Notes: generated by a model not told the origin, from the letters alone. A stretch of 64,000 nucleotides of DNA from Bacillota bacterium (GCA_023396215.1 JAEWWW010000155.1:1-64000), one strand, 5' to 3'; counted from the first letter of the stretch, positions 7,154 through 15,593 are shown. Made by a program: numbers and translations.

Positions 7154-7939
7154 TTATTCCGGCGGTTCATCCTCCAGCAGCAGATTCAGCATCCGTTCGG
7201 GGTCGTTTAAAAACCGTTTGGTCAACTGGTAGTGCTCGGTCTGCCGGTAAGAAACTGTCTGGATGCCGCTTTCTGAAAGCTGGTAGATTTGCGCATGGGG
7301 GAAGGCCAGCAGCATCGGCGAATGGGTGGCGATGATAAACTGGGAATTCTTTTTGACCAGCGCGTCTATCTCGGCTATTAAAACCAGCAGCCTGGCGGGC
7401 GAAAGCGCGGCCTCCGGCTCGTCGAGAATATACAGCCCGTTGCCGCCAAAGCGGTTTTGTACCAGCGCCAAAAAGCTTTCGCCGTGAGACTGCTGGTGCA
7501 GCGAAACCCCGCCGTAGCTGGCGATAACCGGGAGCTGATAAGAGGGCTCGCTGTCTATCTGGTCGATATAGCTGGCGGCGTTGTAAAAGCTTTCGGCCCG
7601 CAGAAAGAAGCCGTCCTTTGCATATTTTGACCGGGCGAGGGTCAGGTGCCGGTGCAGCTCGGAGTGGGAACGGTTGGTGGCAAAGCGGAAGTTTTTGCTG
7701 CCCCCCTCGGCGTTAAAGCCAAAGGCCACCGCAATGGCCTCCAGCAGGGTGGATTTGCCGGTGCCGTTTTCGCCCACAAAGATGCTTACCGGCCGGGTGA
7801 TGGGCAGCGACCCCATTTGGGCCAGATGCCGGATGACCGGCAGCCGCCCCAGATAGGAGCCCTCCTCCACCGGCCTGCTTAAAATCACCTCGCTGATGTA
7901 CTGCCCGTCCAGCACCGCGCCACCGCCTTTCCTTGCCAA
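7154..7939 (-). CDS. AAA-family ATPase (ABC/SMC-type, COG3910-like)
   Basis: 261 residues forming one ABC-type nucleotide-binding fold: Walker A GENGTGKST (residues 56-64), a signature-like HQQSHGESF, Walker B LYILDEPEAALSP, and an H-loop IATHSP. No membrane domain or nuclease is attached. Proteins of this type are common and mostly uncharacterised; some act in phage defence or DNA repair, but nothing here shows that. It starts 10 bases after the M50 peptidase gene, so the two are probably co-transcribed. Confidence 0.85.
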   Translation of the reverse strand: MARKGGGAVLDGQYISEVILSRPVEEGSYLGRLPVIRHLAQMGSLPITRPVSIFVGENGTGKSTLLEAIAVAFGFNAEGGSKNFRFATNRSHSELHRHLTLARSKYAKDGFFLRAESFYNAASYIDQIDSEPSYQLPVIASYGGVSLHQQSHGESFLALVQNRFGGNGLYILDEPEAALSPARLLVLIAEIDALVKKNSQFIIATHSPMLLAFPHAQIYQLSESGIQTVSYRQTEHYQLTKRFLNDPERMLNLLLEDEPPE

Positions 7940-7949
7940 TCCCCGGCGC

Positions 7950-9113
7950 TTACGCCTCCGAGGAGGGCAGCGCCCGGGCTTTTTGCTCTATCAGCTTCAT
8001 CAGCTCCCCCTCGGTTTTAACCTCGGCCCTGTAGGGCCAGCTTTTGGCCGCCTTGTGAAAGCGGGCAAGTGTCTTTTGGGCCCGCTTTTCATCCCGCAGC
8101 ACCAGCAGCTCGTAGGCGTACTGCAAGCGGATGCGCGAGAGATAGATTTTTGTGGCCTGCATATATTTTTTCAGCGCCCCGGTGTAGAGGGCGTCAATCT
8201 CCTGCCTGCGGCAGGGGCCGATGATTTCATAAAACAGCAGCTCACACCGCAGCTCGTTGCGGTGCAGCTCCAGCATGCCGGGGGCGTGCTCCAGCAGGTA
8301 ACGGCTGACCTGCTCGGCCCGCTCAAAATCCCGCCTGCTGTGGTGGTAGGCGGCGCAAAGGTTGGCCAGCCCGCCCACAATGGGGTTTTTCAGCGCCTCT
8401 TCACCGGGCAGCACAAACCACTGGGGCGGCATATCGGCAAGGTCCTGCCCGCGGGTCATCAGGCCGTTGACCTGCAGCTGCACCCAAAAGGCCCTGAGCC
8501 CCACAGGGTCTTTGCGCAGGGCGAGTGCATTGTAGCCGTCGTTGGCAATGCCCCCCAGCTTTAGGGGAATGGCGTTGCTCAGCCCCATCAGCAGCCCAAA
8601 CACGGCGTTGCCCCACAAAAAGATGCGCAAAAACAGGGCGTTTGGCAGCACCGGGTAAAGCAGCAGGCAGAGGGCAATCGAAAGAAAGTTAAAGGCCGAA
8701 CCCCCCAGATTATACAGCACGGTGGGGTAGCCGCCGTCGGCACTGCGGGGCGGCGGCAGCATGAGGCATTGCCCGCCGGTGCCCGCCACCGTATATCTCC
8801 TGAACCGGCAGCCCTCCTCCTCGGCGGCCAGCATCAGGCTGCCCACGCGAAAGGACACAAACCGGTAGCCGCTGAGCAGGCCGAACACAAGGTGCCCCAG
8901 CTCGTGCAGCACAATCTGCAAAAAGCCCGCGGCGCAGATAACCAGCAGCGCCGTCCCCAGCGCAATCAGGTTGCCCGAGAGGCAGACCCCGCCCAGCATC
9001 CTGTCCTTCAGGGCCACCCCCATCAGACCGCCTGCAATACCGCCTATCACGGTAAAGGCGGCAAAGGCAGCCCATCCGCCTATTTTCTCTTTGAGTTTGC
9101 TTTTCGCTTTCAT
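7950..9113 (-). CDS. M50-family membrane metallopeptidase-like protein
   Basis: 387 residues from the ATG at 9113. There are four or five membrane segments in the N-terminal 230 residues. The zinc motif HELGH (70-74) sits in the second or third segment, and SNAIPLKLGGIANDG is a plausible second active-site segment holding the third ligand aspartate. The C-terminal 180 residues are soluble and helical, resembling TPR-like repeats. The family cleaves substrates within the membrane; the substrate is unknown. The pairing with the ATPase gene suggests a shared but undefined job. Confidence 0.75.
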   Translation of the reverse strand: MKAKSKLKEKIGGWAAFAAFTVIGGIAGGLMGVALKDRMLGGVCLSGNLIALGTALLVICAAGFLQIVLHELGHLVFGLLSGYRFVSFRVGSLMLAAEEEGCRFRRYTVAGTGGQCLMLPPPRSADGGYPTVLYNLGGSAFNFLSIALCLLLYPVLPNALFLRIFLWGNAVFGLLMGLSNAIPLKLGGIANDGYNALALRKDPVGLRAFWVQLQVNGLMTRGQDLADMPPQWFVLPGEEALKNPIVGGLANLCAAYHHSRRDFERAEQVSRYLLEHAPGMLELHRNELRCELLFYEIIGPCRRQEIDALYTGALKKYMQATKIYLSRIRLQYAYELLVLRDEKRAQKTLARFHKAAKSWPYRAEVKTEGELMKLIEQKARALPSSEA

Positions 9114-9364
9114 CCTGCTTCTCCCTTTTGCCACCGGTATAACCGCCGTGGGTAATCCCTTATAGTATAGCGTGAACCGGCCCCGAATGCTACCCACCCG
9201 GAACACCCCGCCCCCGCTTTTCAGCGCAGGAGGCTGGCTTTCGTCTGGGCGTGGCCTGCCCTGTGCGGCCCAAGGCAAAACGCCCCCAACCCCGCGCGGA
9301 GGCCGAAGGCGTCATCAATATTGTATTTCCTGCGCCGCGCCCTGTGCAGGGTGTGGGCAGGCTT

Positions 9365-10219
9365 TTACCGCACTGCTGTTTCCAGCAGCAGCCGTTCCAG
9401 CACCTGGGCCACTCCTTCTCCGATGTTGGTGTCGGTCACCTTGTCAGCAAGGGCCTTGGTATCCTCAGCCGCGTTGCCCATCGCCACCGAATGGCCTGCC
9501 CACCGCAGCAGCGAATGGTCGTTGTAGCCGTCCCCTATGGCGATGACCTCCTCGGGCGAGATGCCCAAAATATCACACAGGAGCTGCGCGCCCCGAGCCT
9601 TGTCGCACCCGGCGGCGTTAAACTCCAGGTTATCGGGCATCGAGCTGCAGGCGGTATAATCCGGCAGCGTCGCCAGCTCCTGCAGGGCCTTTTGCTTGTT
9701 CTCCGGCGTCATATAGATAAAAACAATCTTCTCTACCTCCCCGGGCTTTTCGCGGAGCATTCGGGGCAGGCTGGGTACAATCCGCCGGGCCGCGCCAAGC
9801 ACATCCACCACCCCCGGGGGCGGGGAGGGGCTGCGGCGCATGCCGGAGTCGTAGAGGCGCCCATCCAGAAAGGCGTGGGCTCCGATAGTCACCTGCGCCA
9901 CAACGCCGTGGCGCTCGGCCCACTCCACCAGCTCCAGCGCCAGCGGCAGCGAAAGAAAATCGGTGGCGAGCATTTCCATACCGGGCAGCCGCAAAACCGC
10001 CGCGCCGTTGGAAACCAGCGCATAGCGCATCGGCAGGCCCAGCACCGAAGGCGGAAGCATCCCCCGGCCGCGCCCGGTGGCGGGAATGATTTCCACCCCG
10101 CGCAGGCGCGCCTGCCGCACCGCGTCGGCGGTGCGCAGCGTGATGGTGGCTTGGTCCTTTGCTAAGAGAGTGCCGTCCAGATCGGTAAATACCGCACGGA
10201 ACGGACCCTTATTGGCCAT
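9365..10219 (-). CDS. HAD-superfamily hydrolase, Cof type
   Basis: 284 residues from the ATG at 10219, which overlaps the end of the aldolase gene (ATGGCCAATAA shares the aldolase stop). HAD motif I is FTDLDGTLL, motif II is in PATGRG, motif III uses the lysine of CDKARGAQLL, and motif IV is GDGYNDHSLL. The C2-type cap is between motifs II and III. Members dephosphorylate sugar phosphates or other metabolites. As last gene of the sgc-like operon, a sugar-phosphate substrate is likely (inference). Confidence 0.9.
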   Translation of the reverse strand: MANKGPFRAVFTDLDGTLLAKDQATITLRTADAVRQARLRGVEIIPATGRGRGMLPPSVLGLPMRYALVSNGAAVLRLPGMEMLATDFLSLPLALELVEWAERHGVVAQVTIGAHAFLDGRLYDSGMRRSPSPPPGVVDVLGAARRIVPSLPRMLREKPGEVEKIVFIYMTPENKQKALQELATLPDYTACSSMPDNLEFNAAGCDKARGAQLLCDILGISPEEVIAIGDGYNDHSLLRWAGHSVAMGNAAEDTKALADKVTDTNIGEGVAQVLERLLLETAVR

Positions 10220-10844
10220 AGGTTTCCCACCCGGCCGCCTCTTGGGCAATCTGCTCCGGGGTCAGTAGCGGCACCGGCCCCATTACGCGGGCCATGATAT
10301 AGGTTTTGGCGGCCTCTTCCAGATACACCGCCGAGTACAGCGCCTCTTCCATGCTGGCGCCGTAGGCCATCACGCCATGGTGCTTCAAAATCACCGCCAG
10401 CGCGTCGCCCGCGTACTCCACCGTCAGCTCACCCATCCCCACGTCGGAGGATGCGGTGAAGGGGGCCACCTGCACATCCGCCCGGTTGGCGTCGATGATG
10501 GTGACCATGCAGGCGGGCAGCAGATCGCAGGAAAGGCCCACCGCGGTGGCATAGGGCTGGTGAGTGTGGATGATGGCGTTCACCCAGGGCATTTTCTCAA
10601 AGATATAGAGCAGGGCGGGGGTATCACTGGAGGGCTTGAGCCGTCCTTCCACCACCTTGCCGGATGCATCCACCACCACGATATCCTCTGGGCTCATGGT
10701 TTCATAGGCCACCCCCGAGGGGGTCACCAGAAAATTGCCGCCCTCCACCCGCAGGCTCACATTGCCCCCGGTGAGTGAAATCAGGCGGTATTCCTTCATC
10801 TGCAGCGCGCTTTGCAGCACCTGCTTTTTCTCTGCTTCAAACAT
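10209..10844 (-). CDS. Class II aldolase / L-ribulose-5-phosphate 4-epimerase family protein
   Basis: 211 residues from the ATG at 10844 (TTAGGAGG upstream). It has the AraD/FucA fold signatures: SLTGGNVSLR phosphate loop, LVTPSGVAYETM, KPSSDTP, zinc ligands in IIHTHQP (His93, His95) and a third in LKHHGVMAYG. The residue at the usual catalytic glutamate position is Asp74. The enzyme either cleaves a ketose 1-phosphate or epimerises a pentulose phosphate. It sits with an Rpe-like epimerase, SgcQ and PTS IIB, which suggests breakdown of a pentose or deoxyhexose. Confidence 0.85.
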   Translation of the reverse strand: MFEAEKKQVLQSALQMKEYRLISLTGGNVSLRVEGGNFLVTPSGVAYETMSPEDIVVVDASGKVVEGRLKPSSDTPALLYIFEKMPWVNAIIHTHQPYATAVGLSCDLLPACMVTIIDANRADVQVAPFTASSDVGMGELTVEYAGDALAVILKHHGVMAYGASMEEALYSAVYLEEAAKTYIMARVMGPVPLLTPEQIAQEAAGWETYGQ

Positions 10845-10971
10845 AACAAACCTCCTAATCCCATTTATCCGGCCCAAAACGCCGGACAGCCAAAAACACC
10901 TGTGCGCTGCCCTGCGGCACAGGTGCTGGCCAAAACAAGCCTTTCCCTCCCGGCGGTTGCCGGCAGGGGCT

Positions 10972-11616
10972 TTATCCCTCGTTGGCAGCCTTCCGCTGCA
11001 TCTCTGCAATATGCTCCGCGGGGGAGGGCGCACTCCAGACCTCACGCCCCATAATGACGGTGCCGACCCCGCACCGGGCCAGAGGGCCCAGCTGCGAAGC
11101 GCTGATGCCGCCATCGGCCCAAAATTCAATCCGGTTGGGGTAAATCTCGCGGGCGTAGCTTATTTTATCCAGTACCGCCGGGTTAAACAGGCAGCCCTGC
11201 CCGTCCGGCTCGGCGGTCATAAACAGCAGGAAATCCAGATTGCTCAGAAAGGGGAGCGCCTGCGCCACATCGGTCTTCATGTTAAAGGCCAGCCCGGCGC
11301 GCATCCCTCTGCTCTTAATCTCCCACAGCACCTCGCCGGGGTACTCCACCGCCTCGATCTGCACCGAAACGGCGCTCACACCGCAGGCATGCAGCTCGGC
11401 GATATACTGCTCGGGCCGGGTGGCCAGTATGTGGGCGTCCAGCTCGGCGGTGGCGGCCTTGGCCACCGAGCGGATGGTTTTCATCCCAAAGGTGACGTTG
11501 GGCACAAAGTTGCCGTCCTCGATATCCAGATGCAGGCAGCCGCAGGGGGCCACACGCTGCATTTCGGCCAAAAGCTCCAGCTGGTTTGCCGAGGCCAGCG
11601 ACGGAATAATGCGCAT
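10972..11616 (-). CDS. Ribulose-phosphate 3-epimerase family protein (SgcE/Rpe-like)
   Basis: 214 residues from the ATG at 11616 (GGAAGGAG upstream). It is a TIM barrel with PSLASAN at strand 1, LHLDIEDGNFVPNVTFG (metal-binding His and Asp, and the loop to the substrate), and WADGGISASQLGPL near the end. The metal histidine of strand 3 is in DAHIL. Divergence from housekeeping Rpe and the SgcQ neighbour point to an SgcE-type or allulose-phosphate-type epimerase rather than the pentose-phosphate enzyme. Confidence 0.85.
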   Translation of the reverse strand: MRIIPSLASANQLELLAEMQRVAPCGCLHLDIEDGNFVPNVTFGMKTIRSVAKAATAELDAHILATRPEQYIAELHACGVSAVSVQIEAVEYPGEVLWEIKSRGMRAGLAFNMKTDVAQALPFLSNLDFLLFMTAEPDGQGCLFNPAVLDKISYAREIYPNRIEFWADGGISASQLGPLARCGVGTVIMGREVWSAPSPAEHIAEMQRKAANEG

Positions 11617-11659
11617 AGGCGTTGCTCCTTCCAAGGGGTGGATGGGTGCCGGGGGCGTA

Positions 11660-12472
11660 TTACAGGCCCTTGCGGAAATCCTTAACCTCGTCCATAAAGG
11701 CCTTTACCCGGGCCGGGTCTACCAGATTTTCAAACACGCCGTCCACCTTGAAGGTAGTGGCGCAGACAGCACCGTCGGAGGAGGCCAGCTGGCGGCGGAT
11801 ATTGCCCACGTTGCAGCCGGTGTTGCAAAGCACGGGGGTGTGCTTCACCACGTCCTTCACCCGCTTGAGCACCTGGGTGTCGGTTTCGGCCCCTGCCGTA
11901 AGCCCCGAAACACAAAGAGCGTCGGGCCGGTTGTTGAACTCGGTGGAACGCGCAATTTCGGCAATGTCACGGTCGGCCAGATATTTGGCGGCCTCAGGTA
12001 CGATATTATACAGCATGCGCACATTTTTTGCGCCGATTGCCATCTTGTGGCGCACCGTTTGGCCCACGTTGGTGTTCCAAAGGCCAAAGTCGCTGGCGTA
12101 AACCCCCGAGATAATCTCACGGATGAAGCTGCCGCCCACCGCTACCGCCAAATCCAGCGAGGCAATGGGGTCCCAAAGGCAGTTGACGCCGTAGGGGATT
12201 TTAATTTCACTTTTCAGCTCTCCTATGATGCGGGCCATCGCGGCCACCGTGACCGGCTCCACCCTGGTGAGATAGGGCAGGCTGAACTCGTTGGAAAACA
12301 TGATGGCATCCACGCCGTTTTCCTGCAGCGCTTTCATGTCGTGGCGGGCAAGCTCCACTACCTTTTCCATGCCGCCCTCAGCATCAAAGTAAGGGTCGCC
12401 GGGCAGGGCTTGCAGGTGGCACATAGCGATAATCGGTTTTTCCACGCCAAAGAGTTCTTTCATCCAGTTCAT
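11660..12472 (-). CDS. BtpA/SgcQ family protein
   Basis: 270 residues beginning MNWMKELFGVEKPIIAMCHLQALPGDP, the family's N-terminus, with GVDAIMFSNEFSLPY and GVNCLWDPIASLDLA in the barrel. The family is a TIM barrel of unknown chemistry. BtpA is linked to photosystem I stability in cyanobacteria, and SgcQ belongs to a cryptic PTS-sugar cluster in E. coli. It lies between PTS IIB and epimerase, matching the sgc arrangement. Confidence 0.9.
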   Translation of the reverse strand: MNWMKELFGVEKPIIAMCHLQALPGDPYFDAEGGMEKVVELARHDMKALQENGVDAIMFSNEFSLPYLTRVEPVTVAAMARIIGELKSEIKIPYGVNCLWDPIASLDLAVAVGGSFIREIISGVYASDFGLWNTNVGQTVRHKMAIGAKNVRMLYNIVPEAAKYLADRDIAEIARSTEFNNRPDALCVSGLTAGAETDTQVLKRVKDVVKHTPVLCNTGCNVGNIRRQLASSDGAVCATTFKVDGVFENLVDPARVKAFMDEVKDFRKGL

Positions 12473-12520
12473 TGCATTCTCTCCTTTTATTCGGGGGCGG
12501 TGGGTCGCCCTAAATATGTA

Positions 12521-12568
12521 CAGAGAAGCCGGTTTTCAACGTTTCCGCTTTTTTAACCGGCTTTTCTG
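12521..12568 (-). promoter_or_regulatory. Intercistronic hairpin between PTS IIB and sgcQ
   Basis: Arms CAGAGAAGCCGGTT and AACCGGCTTTTCTG, about 20 bases apart. Read on the minus strand it separates the first gene of the operon from the rest. It could act as a partial terminator or an RNA-processing or stability element. Confidence 0.45.
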
Positions 12569-12628
12569 TAATTGTTGGCCATTGCGGCAGCGCTTGGGGT
12601 CGGGGCCCTGCGGCCGGCAGGGGAGGGG

Positions 12629-12922
12629 TCAGGATTTATTGAGCAGGTATGCGCGAACGCCGGTTTTTACCTCGGTAGCGTTGAGCCCGTTTTGCATGCC
12701 GACCACCCAGGTTTTGGGGGACACGGCCGCCGCCAGCTTTTCCGCCACCGGCTCGGGGCAGAATATGATATCATGCCCGGCCGCCGCCTTTCTTGCTTCC
12801 TGAATGCGGCAGAGGGAGATTTGGTATTCCAGACACATCTTGCGAAAAACAGGCTCCGCGGTCATCTTTAACAGCCGGCCGGTCTCCATTTTGTTTTCAC
12901 AGACAACCAGTACTTTCAGCAT
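12629..12922 (-). CDS. PTS sugar transporter subunit IIB (galactitol/SgcB type)
   Basis: 97 residues with the small IIB fold: MLKVLVVCENKMETGRL carries the phosphorylatable cysteine (Cys8) in the first loop, then HDIIFCPEPVAEKL and VVGMQNGLNATEV. The P-loop-like segment after the cysteine is less glycine-rich than in GatB or SgcB. No IIA or IIC is in the window, so either they are elsewhere or this subunit has another role, such as phosphorylation-dependent signalling. First gene of the sgc-like operon. Confidence 0.7.
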   Translation of the reverse strand: MLKVLVVCENKMETGRLLKMTAEPVFRKMCLEYQISLCRIQEARKAAAGHDIIFCPEPVAEKLAAAVSPKTWVVGMQNGLNATEVKTGVRAYLLNKS

Positions 12923-13041
12923 CTCTGTTTTCCCCCAACTTTGTGGTGTGTGGCGGATTCACCAACTGCCGTCCGGCAGGGCAATCGCCCAAGACGGTCT
13001 GAACCAATACAGAGGAGAGGCTGCCGGGAAAAGCCACACGG

Positions 13042-13070
13042 GTTATAACCTGAGATATGCACACTGTCAA
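13042..13070 (-). promoter_or_regulatory. Promoter of the sgc-like operon
   Basis: Minus-strand TTGACA (13065-13070) and TATAAC (13042-13047), 17 bases apart, about 120 bases upstream of the PTS IIB start. The long leader between them and the gene has no strong terminator. Confidence 0.75.
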
Positions 13071-13237
13071 CCGTTTTTATTTGGCGGTGGTTTTTAAAAT
13101 ATTGCCTCAGGGCTTTGCCCAAAGGCTTATGTCACGGGGGAGAGCCCCCGGCACAGTGGTGGCAGGGAGGGCGCTTTGCTGTTTTGCTCCGGCTTAAAAT
13201 CAAACTCTTTTGCCGATTGTACCCTAATAGTAGCACT

Positions 13238-13285
13238 GAAAATGAGCCGCTGTAAATACATCGGCTCATTTTCGCACATTTGTGC
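13238..13285. promoter_or_regulatory. Inverted repeats, probable SorC operator
   Basis: Two symmetric elements lie side by side in the divergent region. One has 12 bp arms GAAAATGAGCCG / CGGCTCATTTTC separated by 12 bases (13238-13273). The next is the palindrome GCACA-TT-TGTGC (13274-13285). They sit between the two divergent promoters (13042-13070 and 13415-13443), where a SorC tetramer might bind. The rest of 12923-13490 shows no gene I can support. Confidence 0.5.
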
Positions 13286-13414
13286 AACATGTTTGGTTCG
13301 TTTGTTGAATCCGGTATGCCCAGCTTATGAAAAGATGAAAAAACGCCTTGGTTTTTTGCCGCCCGGCACGGCAGAAGCTGTGCAGAATACCCAAAAGCGC
13401 ATACCGAGGCCGGT

Positions 13415-13443
13415 TTGACTTATGGGGAGCCAACCACTATGAT
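13415..13443 (+). promoter_or_regulatory. Promoter of the SorC regulator gene
   Basis: TTGACT (13415-13420) and TATGAT (13438-13443) with a 17-base spacer, about 48 bases before the ATG. Confidence 0.65.
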
Positions 13444-13490
13444 GTAGAAGAAACCTGCGCAAGTATCAAGAGAAATGAAGGTGGCAGAGC

Positions 13491-14426
13491 ATGAAGGACA
13501 GTCTGGAACTGCTGTATCAGGTGGCCCGGCTTTATTATGAGCTGGATATGACGCAGCAGGATATCGCCGACCGGTTTTATATCTCCCGTTCCCGGGTTTC
13601 GCGGCTTTTGCAGCGGGCCCGTGAGGAGGGTGTGGTGGAAATTAAGGTCAACTCGCTCTTTAGAAGGACCAAGAGCATCGAGGAGGCTTTTCTCGCCCGT
13701 TTCCCCTTACTGGATATCTGCGTTGTGGAAACCGACACCCTCACCCCGCAGGATACCCGGAACAAGGTATCCAAGGTGGCGGCCCAGCACATCAATTCTC
13801 TGCTGAAGGATAACATGGTGCTGGGGCTCAGCAGCGGGCGTTCCATCTACGAGATGATTTTGGAGATGCGCCCCGATGTGAGCCTGCCCAACCTGCTGGC
13901 GGTACAGCTTCTGGGCTCCACCGCCTCCAAGGACCACAACATCGACGGCCCCGATCTGGTGCGCCGCTTTGCCAACCTCTATAACTGCCGCTTTCTCTAC
14001 CTGATGGCCCCGATGATGGTGCATGACGTACATACACGCAGCACCCTGCTGCAGATGCCCTCCATCGTCGAAACGGTGCACGCTGGGGAAAACGCAGACA
14101 TCATCTGCACCAGCATCGGCAGCCGGGCCAGTTGGGAAAATTTTGCCCCCAAGGATAAGTTTGAGATTGAGCAAAAGGGCGCCGCGGGCCGCATCTGCGG
14201 TTTTTATTTCGATAGAGAGGGCAACCAGCTTGACACCTCTCTGCATGATAAAATCATCGGGGTGAGCAACAATGTGTTTCAAAAGGTTCCTCTGCGCTTC
14301 GCCATCGTCCACGACGCCGAAAAGGTGGAGGCCACGCTGGGGGCGTTGCGAGGCAGGTATATCAACGCTCTCATTACCGATTCGGTGACCGCCGCACAGG
14401 TATTGCAGTTGGATAAAAGCCTTTAG
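13491..14426 (+). CDS. SorC-family (sugar-binding) transcriptional regulator
   Basis: 311 residues. The N-terminal 55 residues are the HTH (MTQQDIADRFYISRSRVSRLLQRAREEGVVEI in two overlapping blocks). The rest is the phosphosugar-binding domain with GLSSGRSIYEMI, VQLLGSTASKDHNIDG and a late GRYINALITDSVTA. SorC proteins sense a phosphorylated sugar intermediate and control the neighbouring catabolic operon. Divergence from the PTS IIB-sgcQ-epimerase-aldolase-HAD operon makes it the likely regulator. Confidence 0.92.
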   Translation: MKDSLELLYQVARLYYELDMTQQDIADRFYISRSRVSRLLQRAREEGVVEIKVNSLFRRTKSIEEAFLARFPLLDICVVETDTLTPQDTRNKVSKVAAQHINSLLKDNMVLGLSSGRSIYEMILEMRPDVSLPNLLAVQLLGSTASKDHNIDGPDLVRRFANLYNCRFLYLMAPMMVHDVHTRSTLLQMPSIVETVHAGENADIICTSIGSRASWENFAPKDKFEIEQKGAAGRICGFYFDREGNQLDTSLHDKIIGVSNNVFQKVPLRFAIVHDAEKVEATLGALRGRYINALITDSVTAAQVLQLDKSL

Positions 14427-14451
14427 CCGGGCGTTTTGATTGTATAGTAGG

Positions 14452-14632
14452 CGCCCTCCCCTGCGGACAGTTTTATAGGATTATGTCAGGGCTCCCGCAA
14501 AACCGAAAGGCTTTATGGGAAAGAGGAGGAGCAGCGAAGCGATATGAAACCCTTGGTCATGAAATGACCGGGGGTTCAGTGGAGTGCAGCTTGCTCCGAC
14601 GAGCGGCGCATGTCCGCCTGCGAGATATATTC
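14452..14632 (+). repeat. 180 bp structured repeat, copy 1
   Basis: About 181 bp, roughly 80% identical by eye to the inverted copy at 61456-61633. Two hairpins are shared: one with arms CTCCCGCAAAACC / GGCTTTATGGGA around a GAAA loop, and one with arms ACCCTTGGTCAT / ATGACCGGGGGT. Differences between copies tend to keep or improve pairing, which favours a structured RNA or a hairpin-dependent mobile element. It follows the sorC gene by 25 bases. Confidence 0.7.
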
Positions 14633-14658
14633 TCTTAACCTACTTTTTTGACATTATG

Positions 14659-14694
14659 AAGCCCCCTCCCCCGCATATGCGGGGGAGGGGGCTT
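14659..14694. terminator. Perfect GC-rich palindrome
   Basis: Both arms are 18 bases (AAGCCCCCTCCCCCGCAT and its complement) with no loop bases. T-runs are weak on both sides, so termination is possible but not certain. It abuts the decayed dehydrogenase fragment. Confidence 0.5.
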
Positions 14695-14706
14695 TATAAT
14701 CTGCCA

Positions 14707-14866
14707 AAAGATTGACACACTTCACGAAGGGAACGGCTGACGGTGCTGCGCGGCGGCTGTCCGGCGATGTGGGGGGCAAAATCACATTGGGGTAGCCCCA
14801 CAGCCTGTAGTCAGCGGGCAGCGGCTCGGGGTCGGTTACATCGATGCGGCCCCCCTGCCGCCGCAA
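14707..14866 (-). pseudogene. Remnant of a D-2-hydroxyacid dehydrogenase gene
   Basis: The short frame contains RIDVTDPEPLPADYRLWGY followed by PNVILPPTSPDS and, later, VNLL. This is the C-terminal signature of NAD-dependent D-isomer 2-hydroxyacid dehydrogenases (GxxLDVxxxEPLPxxxPLWxxPNVxxTPH) with the Thr-Pro-His replaced by Pro-Pro-Thr. Only some 50 residues of a roughly 310-residue family are present, with no Rossmann domain in any nearby frame, so it is a decayed 3' end. The rest of 14633-15093 shows no gene I can support. Confidence 0.6.
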
Positions 14867-15093
14867 GCTACCTTTCCCCCTACCTTTTTTCTATGGGGTT
14901 GGGGCTTTTCAGACCCGTCCGCCGGGTATTTTCTGCAGACAACGGCTTGTCCCATGCCGTAAGCCCCCGCCGTGCCCGGCCCTGGGGCGAAATATCCCAC
15001 GGCAAAGGGGCACAATTACACCAAAAGCACATAAACGGCCTGTCCTCCTGCATATAAATCCTACAAGAAGCACCAGATGGGGAGGGTACGAAT

Positions 15094-15345
15094 TTGAAAG
15101 GTTTGCCGGAAGACAGAGCGGTAAGCTTTGCACAGTACATCATTGAAACAGGCGCCACCGTGCGGGATACTGCAAAGCAGTTTAATATTAGCAAATCCAC
15201 TGTACATAAAGATGTTTCAGAAAGATTAAAAGCGGTAAACTACACCCTGTTCAGCGAGGTTAAGCAGGTGCTGGATAAAAACCGAAGCGAACGGCATATT
15301 CGGGGCGGGCAGGCAACCAAAATGAAGTACGCCAAAAAGAAATAG
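15094..15345 (+). CDS. spoIIID: Sporulation transcriptional regulator SpoIIID
   Basis: 83 residues. It has the SpoIIID HTH (YIIETGATVRDTAKQFNIS followed by KSTVHKDVSERL) and the basic C-terminal tail ending KMKYAKKK. SpoIIID switches mother-cell gene expression from SigE to SigK programmes in studied sporeformers. The start is TTG at 15094 with GGGGAGGG 7 to 8 bases upstream. A terminator follows at 15491-15530, after about 145 bases without a gene. Length and sequence are typical. Confidence 0.96.
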   Translation: MKGLPEDRAVSFAQYIIETGATVRDTAKQFNISKSTVHKDVSERLKAVNYTLFSEVKQVLDKNRSERHIRGGQATKMKYAKKK

Positions 15346-15490
15346 AACCTCACCAAAGCAGAGAAGGCAGAAGCGCCCATCACCCTGCCTGATAAGAAAG
15401 CCCAAAACAGCCCCCACCCTGCGGGATGGAGGCTTTCTTGCGGCAGATGCACAGGCAGAACACCTGGATGCCACCGGGCAAAAAAGATGA

Positions 15491-15530
15491 AAATAAGGTA
15501 CCGTTATTTTATAACGGTACCTTATTTTTT
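15491..15530. terminator. Bidirectional terminator between spoIIID and the CAP lipoprotein gene
   Basis: A 15 bp stem (AATAAGGTACCGTTA / TAACGGTACCTTATT) with a short T-rich loop, followed by TTTTTT on the plus strand and preceded by A-rich sequence. Confidence 0.85.
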
Positions 15531-15593
15531 GATTTAAAGTCTCTTTGGGAGCAAGCCCCCGGTTAATACAGTTTCGGCCCTCTGCCTGCCCCC

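Noticed and set aside
7154..9113. ATPase plus membrane peptidase as a phage-defence pair
   Set aside because: The families are widespread, no nuclease or effector is linked, and the surroundings are housekeeping genes. No evidence beyond adjacency.
13176..13418. 80-codon frame in the sorC divergent region
   Set aside because: It covers the operator-like inverted repeats and has no ribosome-binding site or recognisable protein features.
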